Assembly: GCF_025150745.1 (NCBI RefSeq)
Contig: NZ_CP102282.1
Coordinates: 1,995,501-2,059,500 of the forward strand
Source of the DNA: Eubacterium ventriosum
GTDB taxonomy: Bacteria; Bacillota; Clostridia; Lachnospirales; Lachnospiraceae
Reading direction: 5' to 3'
DNA length: 64,000 bases
In this document: positions 37,211 to 46,429 of the stretch, piece after piece
Position numbering within the stretch: position 1 is the stretch's first letter
Layout of the letters: each line of letters begins with the position of its first letter
The notes under the pieces: generated by a model
What the model saw: the letters and a program-made list of their open reading frames with translations, nothing else
Databases searched by the model: none
Told to the model about the DNA's origin: nothing
Made by a program: the position numbers and the translations under genes

Positions 37211-37497
37211 ATGGTGAATTTTGTAGAAAAAATCAAAAAACTTAGAAAAGAAAAAAACTCACTCAAACACAACTGGCAGATTTAGCCGACGTTGCAATAA
37301 GTGTAATTTCTGCTTATGAATCAGGCAATCGTTATCCCTCATATGAAGTATTAATTAATCTTTCCCATATTTTTCATGTATCAATTGACTATTTACTTGG
37401 AATTAGTACTATAAAATCCATTGATGTCACCGGACTGAATGACAATGAAATTGATGTCATTATGCAAATGGTAGAAATCCTAAAATCGAACATATAA
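37211..37497 (+). pseudogene. XRE-family HTH regulator, frameshifted at an A7 tract
   Basis: ATG 37211 with AGAGGTG upstream begins MVNFVEKIKKLRKEK, the first helix of a Cro/CI-type domain. The frame then hits a stop after CACAACTGGCAGATT. Adding one base to the A7 run (37251-37257) restores LTQTQLADLADVAISVISAY, ESGNRYPSYEVLINLSHIF and VSIDYLLGIS to the stop at 37497. The restored protein would be about 95 residues, a complete small repressor. It lies just outside the right end of the second IS and upstream of nothing on its strand. It is either dead, subject to slippage, or an assembly error. Confidence 0.8.
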
Positions 37498-37549
37498 CTG
37501 TCTATCTGTTTCACTCAGCAAAGAAGTTAATTAAACCTGCATTGCTCCA

Positions 37550-37843
37550 CTACCTTCTTCTTTCATTCATATCTCTATTTACTTCTATTTCCTCTTCCCT
37601 TACAGCCACTTTTCCTTCCAGTAACTTATCCGTTTCTTCCATAGCATCCTCAAACAGATAACCATCAAACTCTTTGCCATACATATCTTTCAATTCTTCT
37701 TTTGCCTGTTGCTCCTTCTCCGGTCTGATTTTATAACGTTCTTCTGAAACTTTGTCTGCATCCTCCGGATTAACTTTATACTTTGCAATATCGTATTCCA
37801 GATATGCGATGGTCTTATTCGTTTCAATCCTTATGACTTCTGC
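37550..37843 (-). pseudogene. Orphan C-terminal gene fragment, unrecognised
   Basis: About 97 codons are open on the minus strand from just after a TAA (37844-37846) to a TAG at 37550, with no start codon or ribosome site at the beginning. The product is charged and helical: VIRIETNKTIAYLEYDIAKY, then EERYKIRPEKEQQAKEELKD, and ends EVNRDMNERRR. I do not recognise it. Its base composition and codon use (more G/C-ending codons) differ from neighbours, like the IS, and suggest debris from a mobile element. Confidence 0.5.
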
Positions 37844-37855
37844 TTAAAAGAGAAA

Positions 37856-37887
37856 ACACAGTTGTGAACAATGGTTCACAACTGTGT
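37856..37887. terminator. Perfect 14-bp hairpin, terminator-like
   Basis: ACACAGTTGTGAAC, AATG loop, GTTCACAACTGTGT: a perfect stem, U-rich on both sides. It lies between the GH5 terminator and the orphan fragment. Confidence 0.6.
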
Positions 37888-37942
37888 CAAAAATCTTTTT
37901 ACCCCCACTCTTGACAAAGAGCCAATAGAAAAAGGACTTAGG

Positions 37943-37980
37943 AAAAAAATCCCTTACGAACCATTACAGTTCATAAGGGA
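37943..37980 (-). terminator. Rho-independent terminator of the GH5 gene
   Basis: On the minus strand TCCCTTATGAAC, short loop, GGTTCGTAAGGGA is followed by seven T. It lies 30 bases past the GH5 stop. Confidence 0.9.
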
Positions 37981-38009
37981 CTCTGTTAGATTAAAATATG
38001 TAATTTTAA

Positions 38010-41000
38010 TTATTTCTTTACTTTAATTTTAACAACCTTTGACCACTTCTTAGCGCCAACTGCTTTTACTCTTACATATAATTTCTTCTTGTTCTTTAAT
38101 TTCTTGCTTGAAAGAGTAACTTTTTTCTTCTTAACTGTCTTCTTGTAAAGAACTTTCTTAAACTTCTTGCTTTTTGATACCTGTACTGTGTACTTCTTAG
38201 CACCCATAACTTTCTTGAATGTTAATTTAACTTTCTTTGAGCTAAGTTTCTTTGTTATTTTCTTAGTAATCTTTGTTTTCTTAAGTGAAGCCTTCTTTGT
38301 TACTTTCTTTGTTACTTTCTTTGTTGTTGCCTTTGGCTTAGCTGTTGTTGATGTGTCTGTTGTTGTTCCATCTGGTGTTGATGCATCTGTTGTTGATGCA
38401 TCTGGTGTTGATGCATCTGGTGTTGGTGCAACCGTTGTAGGTGCTGCTGTCGTAGGGGCTACTGTCGTTGGGACTACCGTTGTTGGCACTTCATCCCTGA
38501 AGCTGTATGTAACTGATGTTGCTTCTGATTCCCTGCCACCTCTAACTGATTTTACTGATATTGTATAATCCTTTTTTCCATCCTTAAATGCATCTATAGA
38601 AAGATTTATATTTGGCACATTTGATGTTCCTGCTAATCTTCCATCAACATATACGTTGTAACTTTCTATGTCACTTGTAGGTGCCTGCCATGCAAAGCAA
38701 TATGGAAGTGTTTCATCTCCTGCATATATTAATCCTATTGGTGCAGGAACTGCATCCTCATCAACTGTTGTTGTCGGAACTACTGTTGTGGTTGGTGCTA
38801 CTGTCGTAGTTGGGGCTACTGTTGTTGTAGGTGCCACCGTCGTAGTTGGGGCTACTGTTGTTGTAGGTGCCACCGTCGTAGTTGGTGCAACTGTTGTTGT
38901 TGGTGCTACTGTTGTTGGCTTATCTACTGTTCCACCTATATATGTGTAAGTAATTGATGTCGCCTTTGATTCCTTGCCATTTCTAACTGATTTTACAGAC
39001 ACTACATAATCACCGTTTCCGTTTGCAAAGGCATCTGCTGTTAAATTAATAGCTGCTGTATTTGATGTTGCTACTAATCTTCCATCAACATATACATTGT
39101 AACTTTCTATATCACTTGTAGGTGCCTGCCATGCAAAGTAATATGGAAGTGTTTCATTTCCTGCGTATGTTAATCCTATCGGTGCAGGAATTGTATCATC
39201 TTCAACAGCTGTAGTAGGTGCTACCGTCGTTGTAACTACTGCTGTTCCCTTTGTTGTCGGTGCTACTGTTGTTGGTGTTGTTGATTCCTTTGTTGTTGAG
39301 GCAGTCGTATCCTCAATCTTAATATTTTTAAAGTTAATATTTGTTCCTGCATCAACATTCTGTCCTAACTCAAACATTACTTTTATCTGGTTGTTTGTTA
39401 CTGTGTATGTTCCTGTTAAAGTCCTTGTACCATTTGCCGGTATATCTGTATATACCTGTAGATCCTTTTCGTTTGAAAGATCTTCTTTTATACCAATTGA
39501 ACATGCTTTTGATGCAGTAACATCTACTGTTACTTTATATGTATGTCCGTTTGTTACGTTATCTGTATAACTTCCCTGTACTAACCATGCTGATCCTTTG
39601 TTTGCCTTATCAACATAAATATTATAGTCTGCGTCTGATACCCACTTATATGCACCTGACGCTGTTCCACTCCAGTTTCCAAAGTAACATCCCCATTTAC
39701 CTGATGGTGTCCACTGATTAACTGTTGCTTCTGTATATCCTTCCGGAACTGTTTCAGCCGACTTAGTTGTCGGTGCCACTGTTGTTTCAGGAACAGATGG
39801 ATTATCAGTTTGTCCCGGCATTTCAGTTTTATCTGATGCAGGCTCTAATAAAAACTTTTCCCATGTTCCTACTGACGCTCCATAAGCATGTAGTATTCCT
39901 GATGTTGCGTCGTCAATGTCTGCCTGGACATAATAATTGTCTACATATGTCTTAAGGGCATATGTTCCATCTGACTGCTTTTCAGCATAGAATTTTTCCC
40001 ATGTTCCAATAGCATTACTTCTTGCTATAACAGGATTCTCTTTATCAGTATCATCAAATACTGCACATAAATACTTGTTGTTTGCTCTTGACTGGAACGA
40101 CACCGTTCCATCGCTGTTGTTTATTACTCTAAACTGCTCCCAGCCTCCGGCTGAAGTTCTGTTAGCAACCAGATTCGACTGTCCGTTATTGTCAGCGCAG
40201 ACATATTTATTCGAAATCTGTGCTTTTATGGCAATATAATCATCATCCGTCAAAGCCTTATTTGCAAAAACGATTGTTCCCGGCATTGCTTTTTTTATAG
40301 AGTTATAAATCATACCGTTGCTACTCTGATTTCCTGTTCCAATAGAATTTGCTCCCCAGTTATTTTTAATTGTATCTATCGAGTCTGATGTAGGATTTAC
40401 TTTATTTGTATTCTTCTCATTGTAAATTCCCCAGGAACCTGAATTGTTGGTTTTATACGACCACGAAGTATAATTAATTCCCTCTTCATTAAATCTGTTC
40501 ATTACGTAATTCCATGCATCCTCAAGTCCAAAGCATGTAAACTCGCCAATATATGTAGGCACGCCGTAATTTGCGTTGTTAATACTATTAATTATATTAT
40601 CGCAGGATTTTTTCTGACCATCTAAATCACTTATGTAATCCCATGTGTAATGATGGTATTCATACATTACATTTGTCCAACCATATTTTTGAGGGTTAGG
40701 AAGATTTGACGTTCCCCAACAGGATTCCATTATAATAATGTGGTTCGGATCTACAGAACGAATTGTATTGTACATTTCATTGTAAAAATTCCAATGCTTC
40801 TCTCCCGTTGTACCTGCCTTTTCTCCCGGTTCATTTAATGTATCATATGCAGCTACTGCCGGATTATTTGCAAAGTGAGCTGCAACTGTTTTCCATAATT
40901 CCAGAGTCTTGTTTTTGTTGTATGAATTTGAAAAAAATGTCACATCTGACACATTATCAATAACTTCACCTGAATGATCCTGTCCGTTTTGTGAACCAAA

Positions 41001-41558
41001 TGCTCCGTGTAGATCTAATATTACATAAATTCCTCTTTGACTGCACTGTTCTACAAACCAGTCAAGTTTTCTGAATGCATTGTCTCTTAATGCCCAATCA
41101 TTTTTTGAAGAATCATATCTATATAAATTCATGTATGTGAATGGTACCCTTATAACACTCATTCCCAAATTTTTGCAATTATCAAAGTCTGACTCTGTCC
41201 AGTAATTATCTTCATAGTAATCAAGAAGACTGTACATTTGGTTTTCCCCGAATCTATCCTTTAAATTAGACATTAATGTCTTTTGATCCCTTACATTAGT
41301 GGAACACATCCAACTTTCCTGTACAAATAATCCTCCTGCATTTGTACCTCTCAAATGAACTGTGTTTCCATTTCCGTAATTATTTCTTATTGATGTTCCA
41401 TAACATTTTAGAAAATCATTTGATGTGAAGCCTGTAATCGCTCCACTTACCTGTTCGGCAGTGCCTGAAGTAAATGTACCTGCTAACATTCCTACTGTTA
41501 AACATGCTGTCAATATTCCTGCAGACATTTTTCTGCCTATAGCCTGTAATTTTTTCAC
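38010..41558 (-). CDS. Secreted multimodular GH5 glycoside hydrolase
   Basis: The 1182-residue protein has a signal peptide (1-34, cleavage near GTAEQ) and a GH5 TIM barrel (about 45-425). The acid/base is Glu243 in TLNEPGE and the nucleophile Glu339 in YIGEFTCF; DLHGAFGSQ and YEYHHYTWD line the cleft. The features recall beta-1,3- or beta-1,6-glucan-active GH5 enzymes more than cellulases, but the subfamily is uncertain. Next come a fascin/trefoil-like module (about 440-580), a short linker, the GYTEATVNQW CBM-like module also found in GH92, then two FN3-like modules separated by Thr/Pro linkers, a Thr/Ser/Pro linker with TPDAST repeats, and a very basic Lys-rich FN3-like tail. The tail differs from that of GH76 and GH92. 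It ends at a strong terminator. Confidence 0.9.
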   Translation of the reverse strand: MKKLQAIGRKMSAGILTACLTVGMLAGTFTSGTAEQVSGAITGFTSNDFLKCYGTSIRNNYGNGNTVHLRGTNAGGLFVQESWMCSTNVRDQKTLMSNLKDRFGENQMYSLLDYYEDNYWTESDFDNCKNLGMSVIRVPFTYMNLYRYDSSKNDWALRDNAFRKLDWFVEQCSQRGIYVILDLHGAFGSQNGQDHSGEVIDNVSDVTFFSNSYNKNKTLELWKTVAAHFANNPAVAAYDTLNEPGEKAGTTGEKHWNFYNEMYNTIRSVDPNHIIIMESCWGTSNLPNPQKYGWTNVMYEYHHYTWDYISDLDGQKKSCDNIINSINNANYGVPTYIGEFTCFGLEDAWNYVMNRFNEEGINYTSWSYKTNNSGSWGIYNEKNTNKVNPTSDSIDTIKNNWGANSIGTGNQSSNGMIYNSIKKAMPGTIVFANKALTDDDYIAIKAQISNKYVCADNNGQSNLVANRTSAGGWEQFRVINNSDGTVSFQSRANNKYLCAVFDDTDKENPVIARSNAIGTWEKFYAEKQSDGTYALKTYVDNYYVQADIDDATSGILHAYGASVGTWEKFLLEPASDKTEMPGQTDNPSVPETTVAPTTKSAETVPEGYTEATVNQWTPSGKWGCYFGNWSGTASGAYKWVSDADYNIYVDKANKGSAWLVQGSYTDNVTNGHTYKVTVDVTASKACSIGIKEDLSNEKDLQVYTDIPANGTRTLTGTYTVTNNQIKVMFELGQNVDAGTNINFKNIKIEDTTASTTKESTTPTTVAPTTKGTAVVTTTVAPTTAVEDDTIPAPIGLTYAGNETLPYYFAWQAPTSDIESYNVYVDGRLVATSNTAAINLTADAFANGNGDYVVSVKSVRNGKESKATSITYTYIGGTVDKPTTVAPTTTVAPTTTVAPTTTVAPTTTVAPTTTVAPTTTVAPTTTVVPTTTVDEDAVPAPIGLIYAGDETLPYCFAWQAPTSDIESYNVYVDGRLAGTSNVPNINLSIDAFKDGKKDYTISVKSVRGGRESEATSVTYSFRDEVPTTVVPTTVAPTTAAPTTVAPTPDASTPDASTTDASTPDGTTTDTSTTAKPKATTKKVTKKVTKKASLKKTKITKKITKKLSSKKVKLTFKKVMGAKKYTVQVSKSKKFKKVLYKKTVKKKKVTLSSKKLKNKKKLYVRVKAVGAKKWSKVVKIKVKK
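38755..38925 (-). repeat. Thr/Pro linker repeat, GH5 (PTTTVA units)
   Basis: About eight 18-base units encode PTTTVA between the two FN3-like modules of the GH5 protein. The unit is one codon longer than the PTTVA unit of the GH92 linker. Confidence 0.9.
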
Positions 41559-41861
41559 AATAGTTTCTTCCCTTCTCTTATAATATTCGTTGTTTAACCT
41601 TAAACTACTAAAAAAATTATAGTCTTTTAATATGTGTTTTTCTATATGATAAAACTATTTTTATTATTTTTTGCATTTTCTTAAAATTTGCACTTAAATG
41701 GGACGCTGTTTTTGTGCGAAATGCTCTCTTGATCCTGTTTTAAATCTCTTTTTTAGGCAAATTTTCATATTTTCATTACTAAAAATATTTCAAAATAAAA
41801 ATCGACCTTAAAAAGTCATATTATAATTCTGACCTTTTAAAATCGATTCTTCTACACTTTA
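41559..41861 (-). terminator. GH5 upstream region with terminator of the YfhO fragment
   Basis: This 303-base AT-rich spacer holds no gene. At 41799-41847 a compound hairpin (outer AATCGA/TCGATT, inner AAAAGTCA/TGACCTTTT) with a following U-rich run on the minus strand is the likely terminator of the YfhO-like gene. The GH5 promoter must lie at 41580-41750, but no confident box is visible. Confidence 0.55.
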
Positions 41862-43310
41862 TTAATTCGTGTTTTTCTTTCTCCTAAATATTATAAATAA
41901 CGATATTGTAACAAGCCACCCTGCCAGAGATAAAGCACTTCCAAGCCCCAGTCCCGGAGTTACATAAGAGTATTCTATTTTATGATTTCCTTTCGGTGCA
42001 ACTACACCCATGTACATTCCGTTTGTTTTTATTATTTTTGCCGGCTTTCCATCAATTTTTGCTGACCAGCCTTTTGAATAAGGAACTGCGGTACAAATAA
42101 GTTTTTTGTTGTTAAGCTTTGCATTATAAGATATTTTATTATGTTCAATTTCCAAATTCTTAATATTTAATTTTAATTTCTTAACATACTTTTTATAGTT
42201 GTCCATAGGCTGACACACAATCTTTATATCATCAAAGGTATACACGCCCGGCGACGACATATAGAAATATGCTTCTTTAAGAGAATTTTTATTATAGCCA
42301 TAATTGCACAATGTCGATTTTGCTCCATTATAAATATAATACTTAGTGCAATAGTTAAATCCGGCATACTTGTCATTAATTATCCCGCCAAGATAAAAAT
42401 TATCCACACGCTTATTATATATAACATCACTTCTTTCATCCTGTGAAATGTCAGATGCTTTAAGCTTTTCTTTTACATATTCGTCACTGAAATGATTGTA
42501 ATCAATTCCCTTAATATTTAGGTATGTTTCACTGTTTGCAATACCTTTAAAAGAAATAGGTATTTTCACCATACCGCTTTTTACGGTAATTTTATCGCCT
42601 TTTACTTTCATATTAGGAAGTTTCATTTTCTTTAGCTTAGACATGAATTTCTTCTTATTAACAACTACTACTGAATTGCAGGAAGGTGTTCTTTCCTTCA
42701 ACTCGCCATTCATGTCATCCTGAACAACCGCAATCTGAAGCATGGCATTTTCTTTATCATAAGAGTCTAAGCTGTCCCAATCGCTTTTTTTCATATAGTT
42801 ATCATAGCCATAAACAAGAGGAAGTGCCAAAGAATTTTCATAAAGGTAAACATTATCATTATTTTCGTCTTCCGCCTTTGTCTCCAAAGTATCCTTTAAT
42901 TTATATCCATATGGTACGCTGGTTAAATCTATCCCACTGCCTCTTTTCAAGTAGTATTTCACTCCGGCAAGTTCCATAAGACCGGTTCTTCTTGACAAAT
43001 CTTTTGTCCACACTGCCGTAAAAATATCTGAATTTTCCAAACTTTCCATTGTTTCAGATATATTACCGGAAGTTATACTGTAATAGGAGGAAACTGTCGG
43101 GACGTCATTTACCAGAGAATAATTTGAACTGCCTTCATATATGCTCTCAACTCTATATAAAGATTTATCATCATCCTTAACTTTACTTATTCCGGAATTA
43201 GTCATTACATCATTAACCTTACCGGCTTTTATAAACTGTCCCATTATGCCGCCATTATCAATAACAAACTGTGTCATCATCTTTGTTCCGCACTCAAATG
43301 CAAACAACAT
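41862..43310 (-). pseudogene. N-terminally truncated YfhO-type membrane glycosyltransferase-like protein
   Basis: The 482-residue product matches the C-terminal extracytoplasmic half of YfhO-family proteins, which normally carry ten or more N-terminal membrane helices and help glycosylate lipoteichoic acid in Bacillus. Visible are a lone N-terminal segment (MLFAFECGTKMM), a soluble beta-rich region with SSYYSITSGNISETM and LAGVKYYLKR, the YfhO-like stretch AVPYSKGWSAKIDGKPA, APKGNHKIEYSYVTPG, and one C-terminal helix before RRKKNTN. There is no good ribosome site at ATG 43310. The frame stays open upstream into the terminator of the next operon, so the join looks like a deletion that removed the membrane part. 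Confidence 0.65.
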
Positions 43311-43340
43311 AAAAGTGTAATAAAAAACGTGATTTAAAGC

Positions 43341-43366
43341 AAAAAAGAGGTATCCGAAGACACCTC
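43341..43366 (-). terminator. Terminator of the IscU-like/GGGtGRT operon
   Basis: On the minus strand GAGGTGTC, TTCG tetraloop, GATACCTC, then six T: a textbook UUCG terminator. Confidence 0.92.
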
Positions 43367-43430
43367 TCTTAACATCTCTTTTCCGATTGCTAAATATTCC
43401 GCAATCCCTTTATTTATAGGCTTTTTCTAA

Positions 43431-44441
43431 TTAGAACTTGCCAGCGTTAGCTGCTTCTTCAACAGAAACGGCAACTGCTACTGTAGCACCAACCATTGGG
43501 TTATTACCCATTCCGATAAGACCCATCATTTCAACGTGAGCTGGAACTGATGAAGAACCTGCGAACTGAGCATCTGAATGCATACGTCCTAATGTATCTG
43601 TCATACCATATGAAGCTGGACCTGCAGCCATGTTATCTGGATGAAGTGTACGTCCTGTACCACCACCTGATGCTACTGAGAAGTACTTCTTACCCTGTTC
43701 GATACATTCTTTCTTGTATGTACCTGCAACAGGATGCTGGAATCTAGTTGGGTTTGTTGAGTTACCTGTAATAGATACACCAACATTTTCGTGATGCATG
43801 ATTGCAACACCTTCCTGAACATCGTCAGCACCGTAACATTTTACAGTTGCACGAAGTCCATCAGAATAAGCTTTTTCGTAAACGATGTTTAACTTAGCTT
43901 CTTTATAATCATATTTTGTTTCAACATATGTGAAACCATTAATTCTTGAAATAATCTGAGCTGCATCTTTTCCAAGACCATTTAAGATAACTCTTAAAGG
44001 TTTCTTACGAACCTTGTTAGCCTTTTCTGCGATACCGATAGCACCTTCAGCAGCTGCGAATGATTCGTGTCCTGCAAGGAATGCGAAACATTCTGTTTCT
44101 TCTTCAAGTAACATCTTTCCTAAGTTACCATGTCCAAGACCTACTTTTCTGTGGTCAGCAACAGAACCTGGAATACAGAAAGCCTGAAGACCTTCACCGA
44201 TTGCTGCAGCAGCATCAGCAGCTCTTCTACAACCTTTCTTAATAGCGATAGCTGCACCTACTGTGTAAGCCCAGCATGCATTTTCAAAACAAATTGGCTG
44301 AATCTTTTTAACCTGTTCGTAAACATCTAATCCAGCGTCCTTTGTAATCTTTTCAGCTTCTTCGATAGAAGCGATTCCATAACTATTTAAAACAGAATTA
44401 ATCTGGTCAATTCTTCTTTCATATGATTCAAATAATGCCAT
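43431..44441 (-). CDS. GGGtGRT-family protein (function unknown)
   Basis: The 336-residue soluble protein carries the family's signature GGGTGRTLHPDN at residues 259-270. Other conserved blocks include CFENACWAYTVGAAIAIKKG, GLGHGNLGKMLLEEETECFA, GHESFAAAEGAIGIA and GMGNNPMVGATVAVAV. No membrane segment or signal is present. It starts 12 bases after the IscU-like gene, with GGAGGTAAC upstream, so the two are co-translated. The pair is widespread in anaerobes. Its tie to an Fe-S scaffold suggests an Fe-S or sulfur-related enzyme, but no reaction can be read from the sequence. Confidence 0.9.
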   Translation of the reverse strand: MALFESYERRIDQINSVLNSYGIASIEEAEKITKDAGLDVYEQVKKIQPICFENACWAYTVGAAIAIKKGCRRAADAAAAIGEGLQAFCIPGSVADHRKVGLGHGNLGKMLLEEETECFAFLAGHESFAAAEGAIGIAEKANKVRKKPLRVILNGLGKDAAQIISRINGFTYVETKYDYKEAKLNIVYEKAYSDGLRATVKCYGADDVQEGVAIMHHENVGVSITGNSTNPTRFQHPVAGTYKKECIEQGKKYFSVASGGGTGRTLHPDNMAAGPASYGMTDTLGRMHSDAQFAGSSSVPAHVEMMGLIGMGNNPMVGATVAVAVSVEEAANAGKF

Positions 44442-44453
44442 TGTTGTTACCTC

Positions 44454-45146
44454 CTATTCCTTTCTTGGATCGATAATCTTAACAGCGTCATCAACACGAC
44501 CATACTGGCCTTTTGCTTTTTCCCAAGCTGTTGTAGGATCATCACCATTTTTGATAAAGTCTGTCATCTTTCCTAAGCTAACAAACTGGTAACCAATAAC
44601 TTCATTATCAGCATCAAGAGCGATACCTGTTACATAGCCTTCTGCCATTTCAAGATATCTAACACCTTTAGCCTTTGTAGCGTACATTGTACCAACCTGT
44701 GAACGAAGTCCTTTTCCTAAATCTTCAAGTCCGGCACCAACTACAAGACCGTCATCTGAGAAAGCACTCTGAGTTCTACCATATACGATCTGTAAGAATA
44801 ATTCTCTCATAGCTGTATTGATAGCATCACAAACTAAGTCAGTATTTAAAGCTTCAAGAATTGTCTTTCCCTGAAGAATTTCAGCTGCCATAGCTGCTGA
44901 ATGTGTCATACCTGAACATCCGATTGTTTCGATTAATGCTTCTTCAATGATACCTTCTTTAACATTTAATGTAAGCTTACAAGCACCCTGCTGTGGAGCA
45001 CACCAGCCAACACCATGTGTAAAACCTGAAATATCTTTGATTTCTTTTGAGTGAACCCATTTTCCTTCTTCTGGAATTGGAGCAGGTTCATGCTTTGCGC
45101 CCTTAGCTACAGGACACATCATTTCAACTTCTTTTGAATAAATCAT
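44454..45146 (-). CDS. IscU/NifU-like iron-sulfur cluster scaffold protein
   Basis: IscU proteins assemble [2Fe-2S] clusters. This 230-residue version keeps three Cys in IscU-like settings: GWCAPQQGACKL, ETIGCSGMTHSAAM and DLVCDAINTAM. It is longer than IscU (about 130) with a C-terminal extension (MYATKAKGVRYLEMAEGYVT, FVSLGKMTDFIKNG) that may bind the partner GGGtGRT protein. AAAGGAGT lies ten bases before ATG 45146; an internal MMCP start is possible. It leads the two-gene operon. No cysteine desulfurase is nearby, so it is probably specialised rather than general. Confidence 0.85.
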   Translation of the reverse strand: MIYSKEVEMMCPVAKGAKHEPAPIPEEGKWVHSKEIKDISGFTHGVGWCAPQQGACKLTLNVKEGIIEEALIETIGCSGMTHSAAMAAEILQGKTILEALNTDLVCDAINTAMRELFLQIVYGRTQSAFSDDGLVVGAGLEDLGKGLRSQVGTMYATKAKGVRYLEMAEGYVTGIALDADNEVIGYQFVSLGKMTDFIKNGDDPTTAWEKAKGQYGRVDDAVKIIDPRKE

Positions 45147-45349
45147 CTGAATAAATACTCCTTTCGAAATATAAACTATGGATTAAAATCCATGTTAATG
45201 CAGTATAGATAACATAATAAATTATTACTGCTCTATCTGTGAGTTTTCATTATCGCCCACACTCGCATTGTATTTTCTCATAAAATGACAAAATAGTCCA
45301 TAGTTTAATCGAAAGTTTTTTATTTTTAAGTAATTATTTCTGCTTTTTA

Positions 45350-46429
45350 CTAATAACTATATCTCCAAATTGTTTTTATTTGATCTTTTATTCTGTCAAA
45401 ACTCCATTTTTTTGTACTTCTTACTTTACAATATGGATCATTAACAAGAAATCCTTCATCTGTGTAACCGTATATTACAATAAAGTGTCCCTGTGTTGTA
45501 AAATCTCCTGCACCAACAGAGCAAATCAGCATATTTCCGTTATCAAGTGCATTTTCCATCTCAATCTGTGAAACAGCCATCTGATTAACAGTTATTCCGT
45601 AGTTCTTAGCCACCTGCGACATTAAAAGCCATGATGTTCCCTGTCCATTAACATAATATCCACTCTCTTCGCTGTGTCTGGCTATTTCTGCCGGTGTAGC
45701 TTCTGAATTATGCGTAAGTCCTACAATAACCATTGACATACATGTGGGACCGCAGCCTGCCATACCGATATTTTCATCACCATAAGGGATATAAGCCCAT
45801 CTTTCATCCCACTGAATAAATAAAGGATGTGCACTTTTTCTTTCTTTTTCTGTAATTTTAATATCACTTAAATCTATTTCCTCATTAGAATCCTGTGCTG
45901 TTGTTTCCTGCACTGTTTCTGCCTCTGTTAAAGTTGTTTCTTCTGATTCGTCTGACTGTGTTTTTAAATATTTTAAAGTGTACTGATTGTCAGGATATCC
46001 AATAAGAAAATCCTGCATTTCAGGATTGTTCAAAACTGCATTAAGCATTCCCTTTGGATATTCATCTATTCTGTCATAAATCTTTTTATATTTTTCATCG
46101 TGTTTTGATCGTTCTTTAAGCTCTGCAACGATTTTTTCTGTTGTTCTTGTTTTAGGCTTAATTGTTTTATATACTTTTGTATTCTTGTTTGTTGTAGTTT
46201 CAGTTTCCTTCTGTGCTGTTTTATTTTTATTTTCAGTAATAGATGCTGTTACTTCTTTTTTCGCCTCTCTTGACTTTTCAGCAGGTAATATTACAACAAT
46301 CGAAAAAATAATAATTACAACTAATGCTATGGGATAAATATTTCTTTTTAGTATAATCAAGAGTTTTTCTCTTGGTGTAAGTTCTCTCCTTCTTCTACTT
46401 CTTCGTGTGTAATCTCTGTTATTTTCCAT
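45350..46429 (-). CDS. Membrane-anchored C39-like cysteine peptidase
   Basis: The 359-residue protein has a basic cytoplasmic N-terminus (RRSRRRRELTPREKLL), one membrane helix (about 32-50), a charged Thr/Glu-rich stalk, and a C39_2-like papain-fold domain from about 200 to the end. The domain opens with LFIQWDERWAYIPYGD; the catalytic Cys is in GMAGCGPTCMSM, His in TQGHFIVIYGY and Asp in LVNDPYC. It faces outside the cell. Such proteins are thought to cleave peptides or wall-linked proteins; unlike bacteriocin-processing C39 domains it is not fused to an ABC transporter, so a leader-peptidase role is unlikely. Confidence 0.85.
   Translation of the reverse strand: MENNRDYTRRSRRRRELTPREKLLIILKRNIYPIALVVIIIFSIVVILPAEKSREAKKEVTASITENKNKTAQKETETTTNKNTKVYKTIKPKTRTTEKIVAELKERSKHDEKYKKIYDRIDEYPKGMLNAVLNNPEMQDFLIGYPDNQYTLKYLKTQSDESEETTLTEAETVQETTAQDSNEEIDLSDIKITEKERKSAHPLFIQWDERWAYIPYGDENIGMAGCGPTCMSMVIVGLTHNSEATPAEIARHSEESGYYVNGQGTSWLLMSQVAKNYGITVNQMAVSQIEMENALDNGNMLICSVGAGDFTTQGHFIVIYGYTDEGFLVNDPYCKVRSTKKWSFDRIKDQIKTIWRYSY

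Noticed and set aside
43311-43345. Extending the YfhO fragment upstream in frame
   Set aside because: The open stretch overlaps a perfect UUCG terminator and offers no start codon with a ribosome site.
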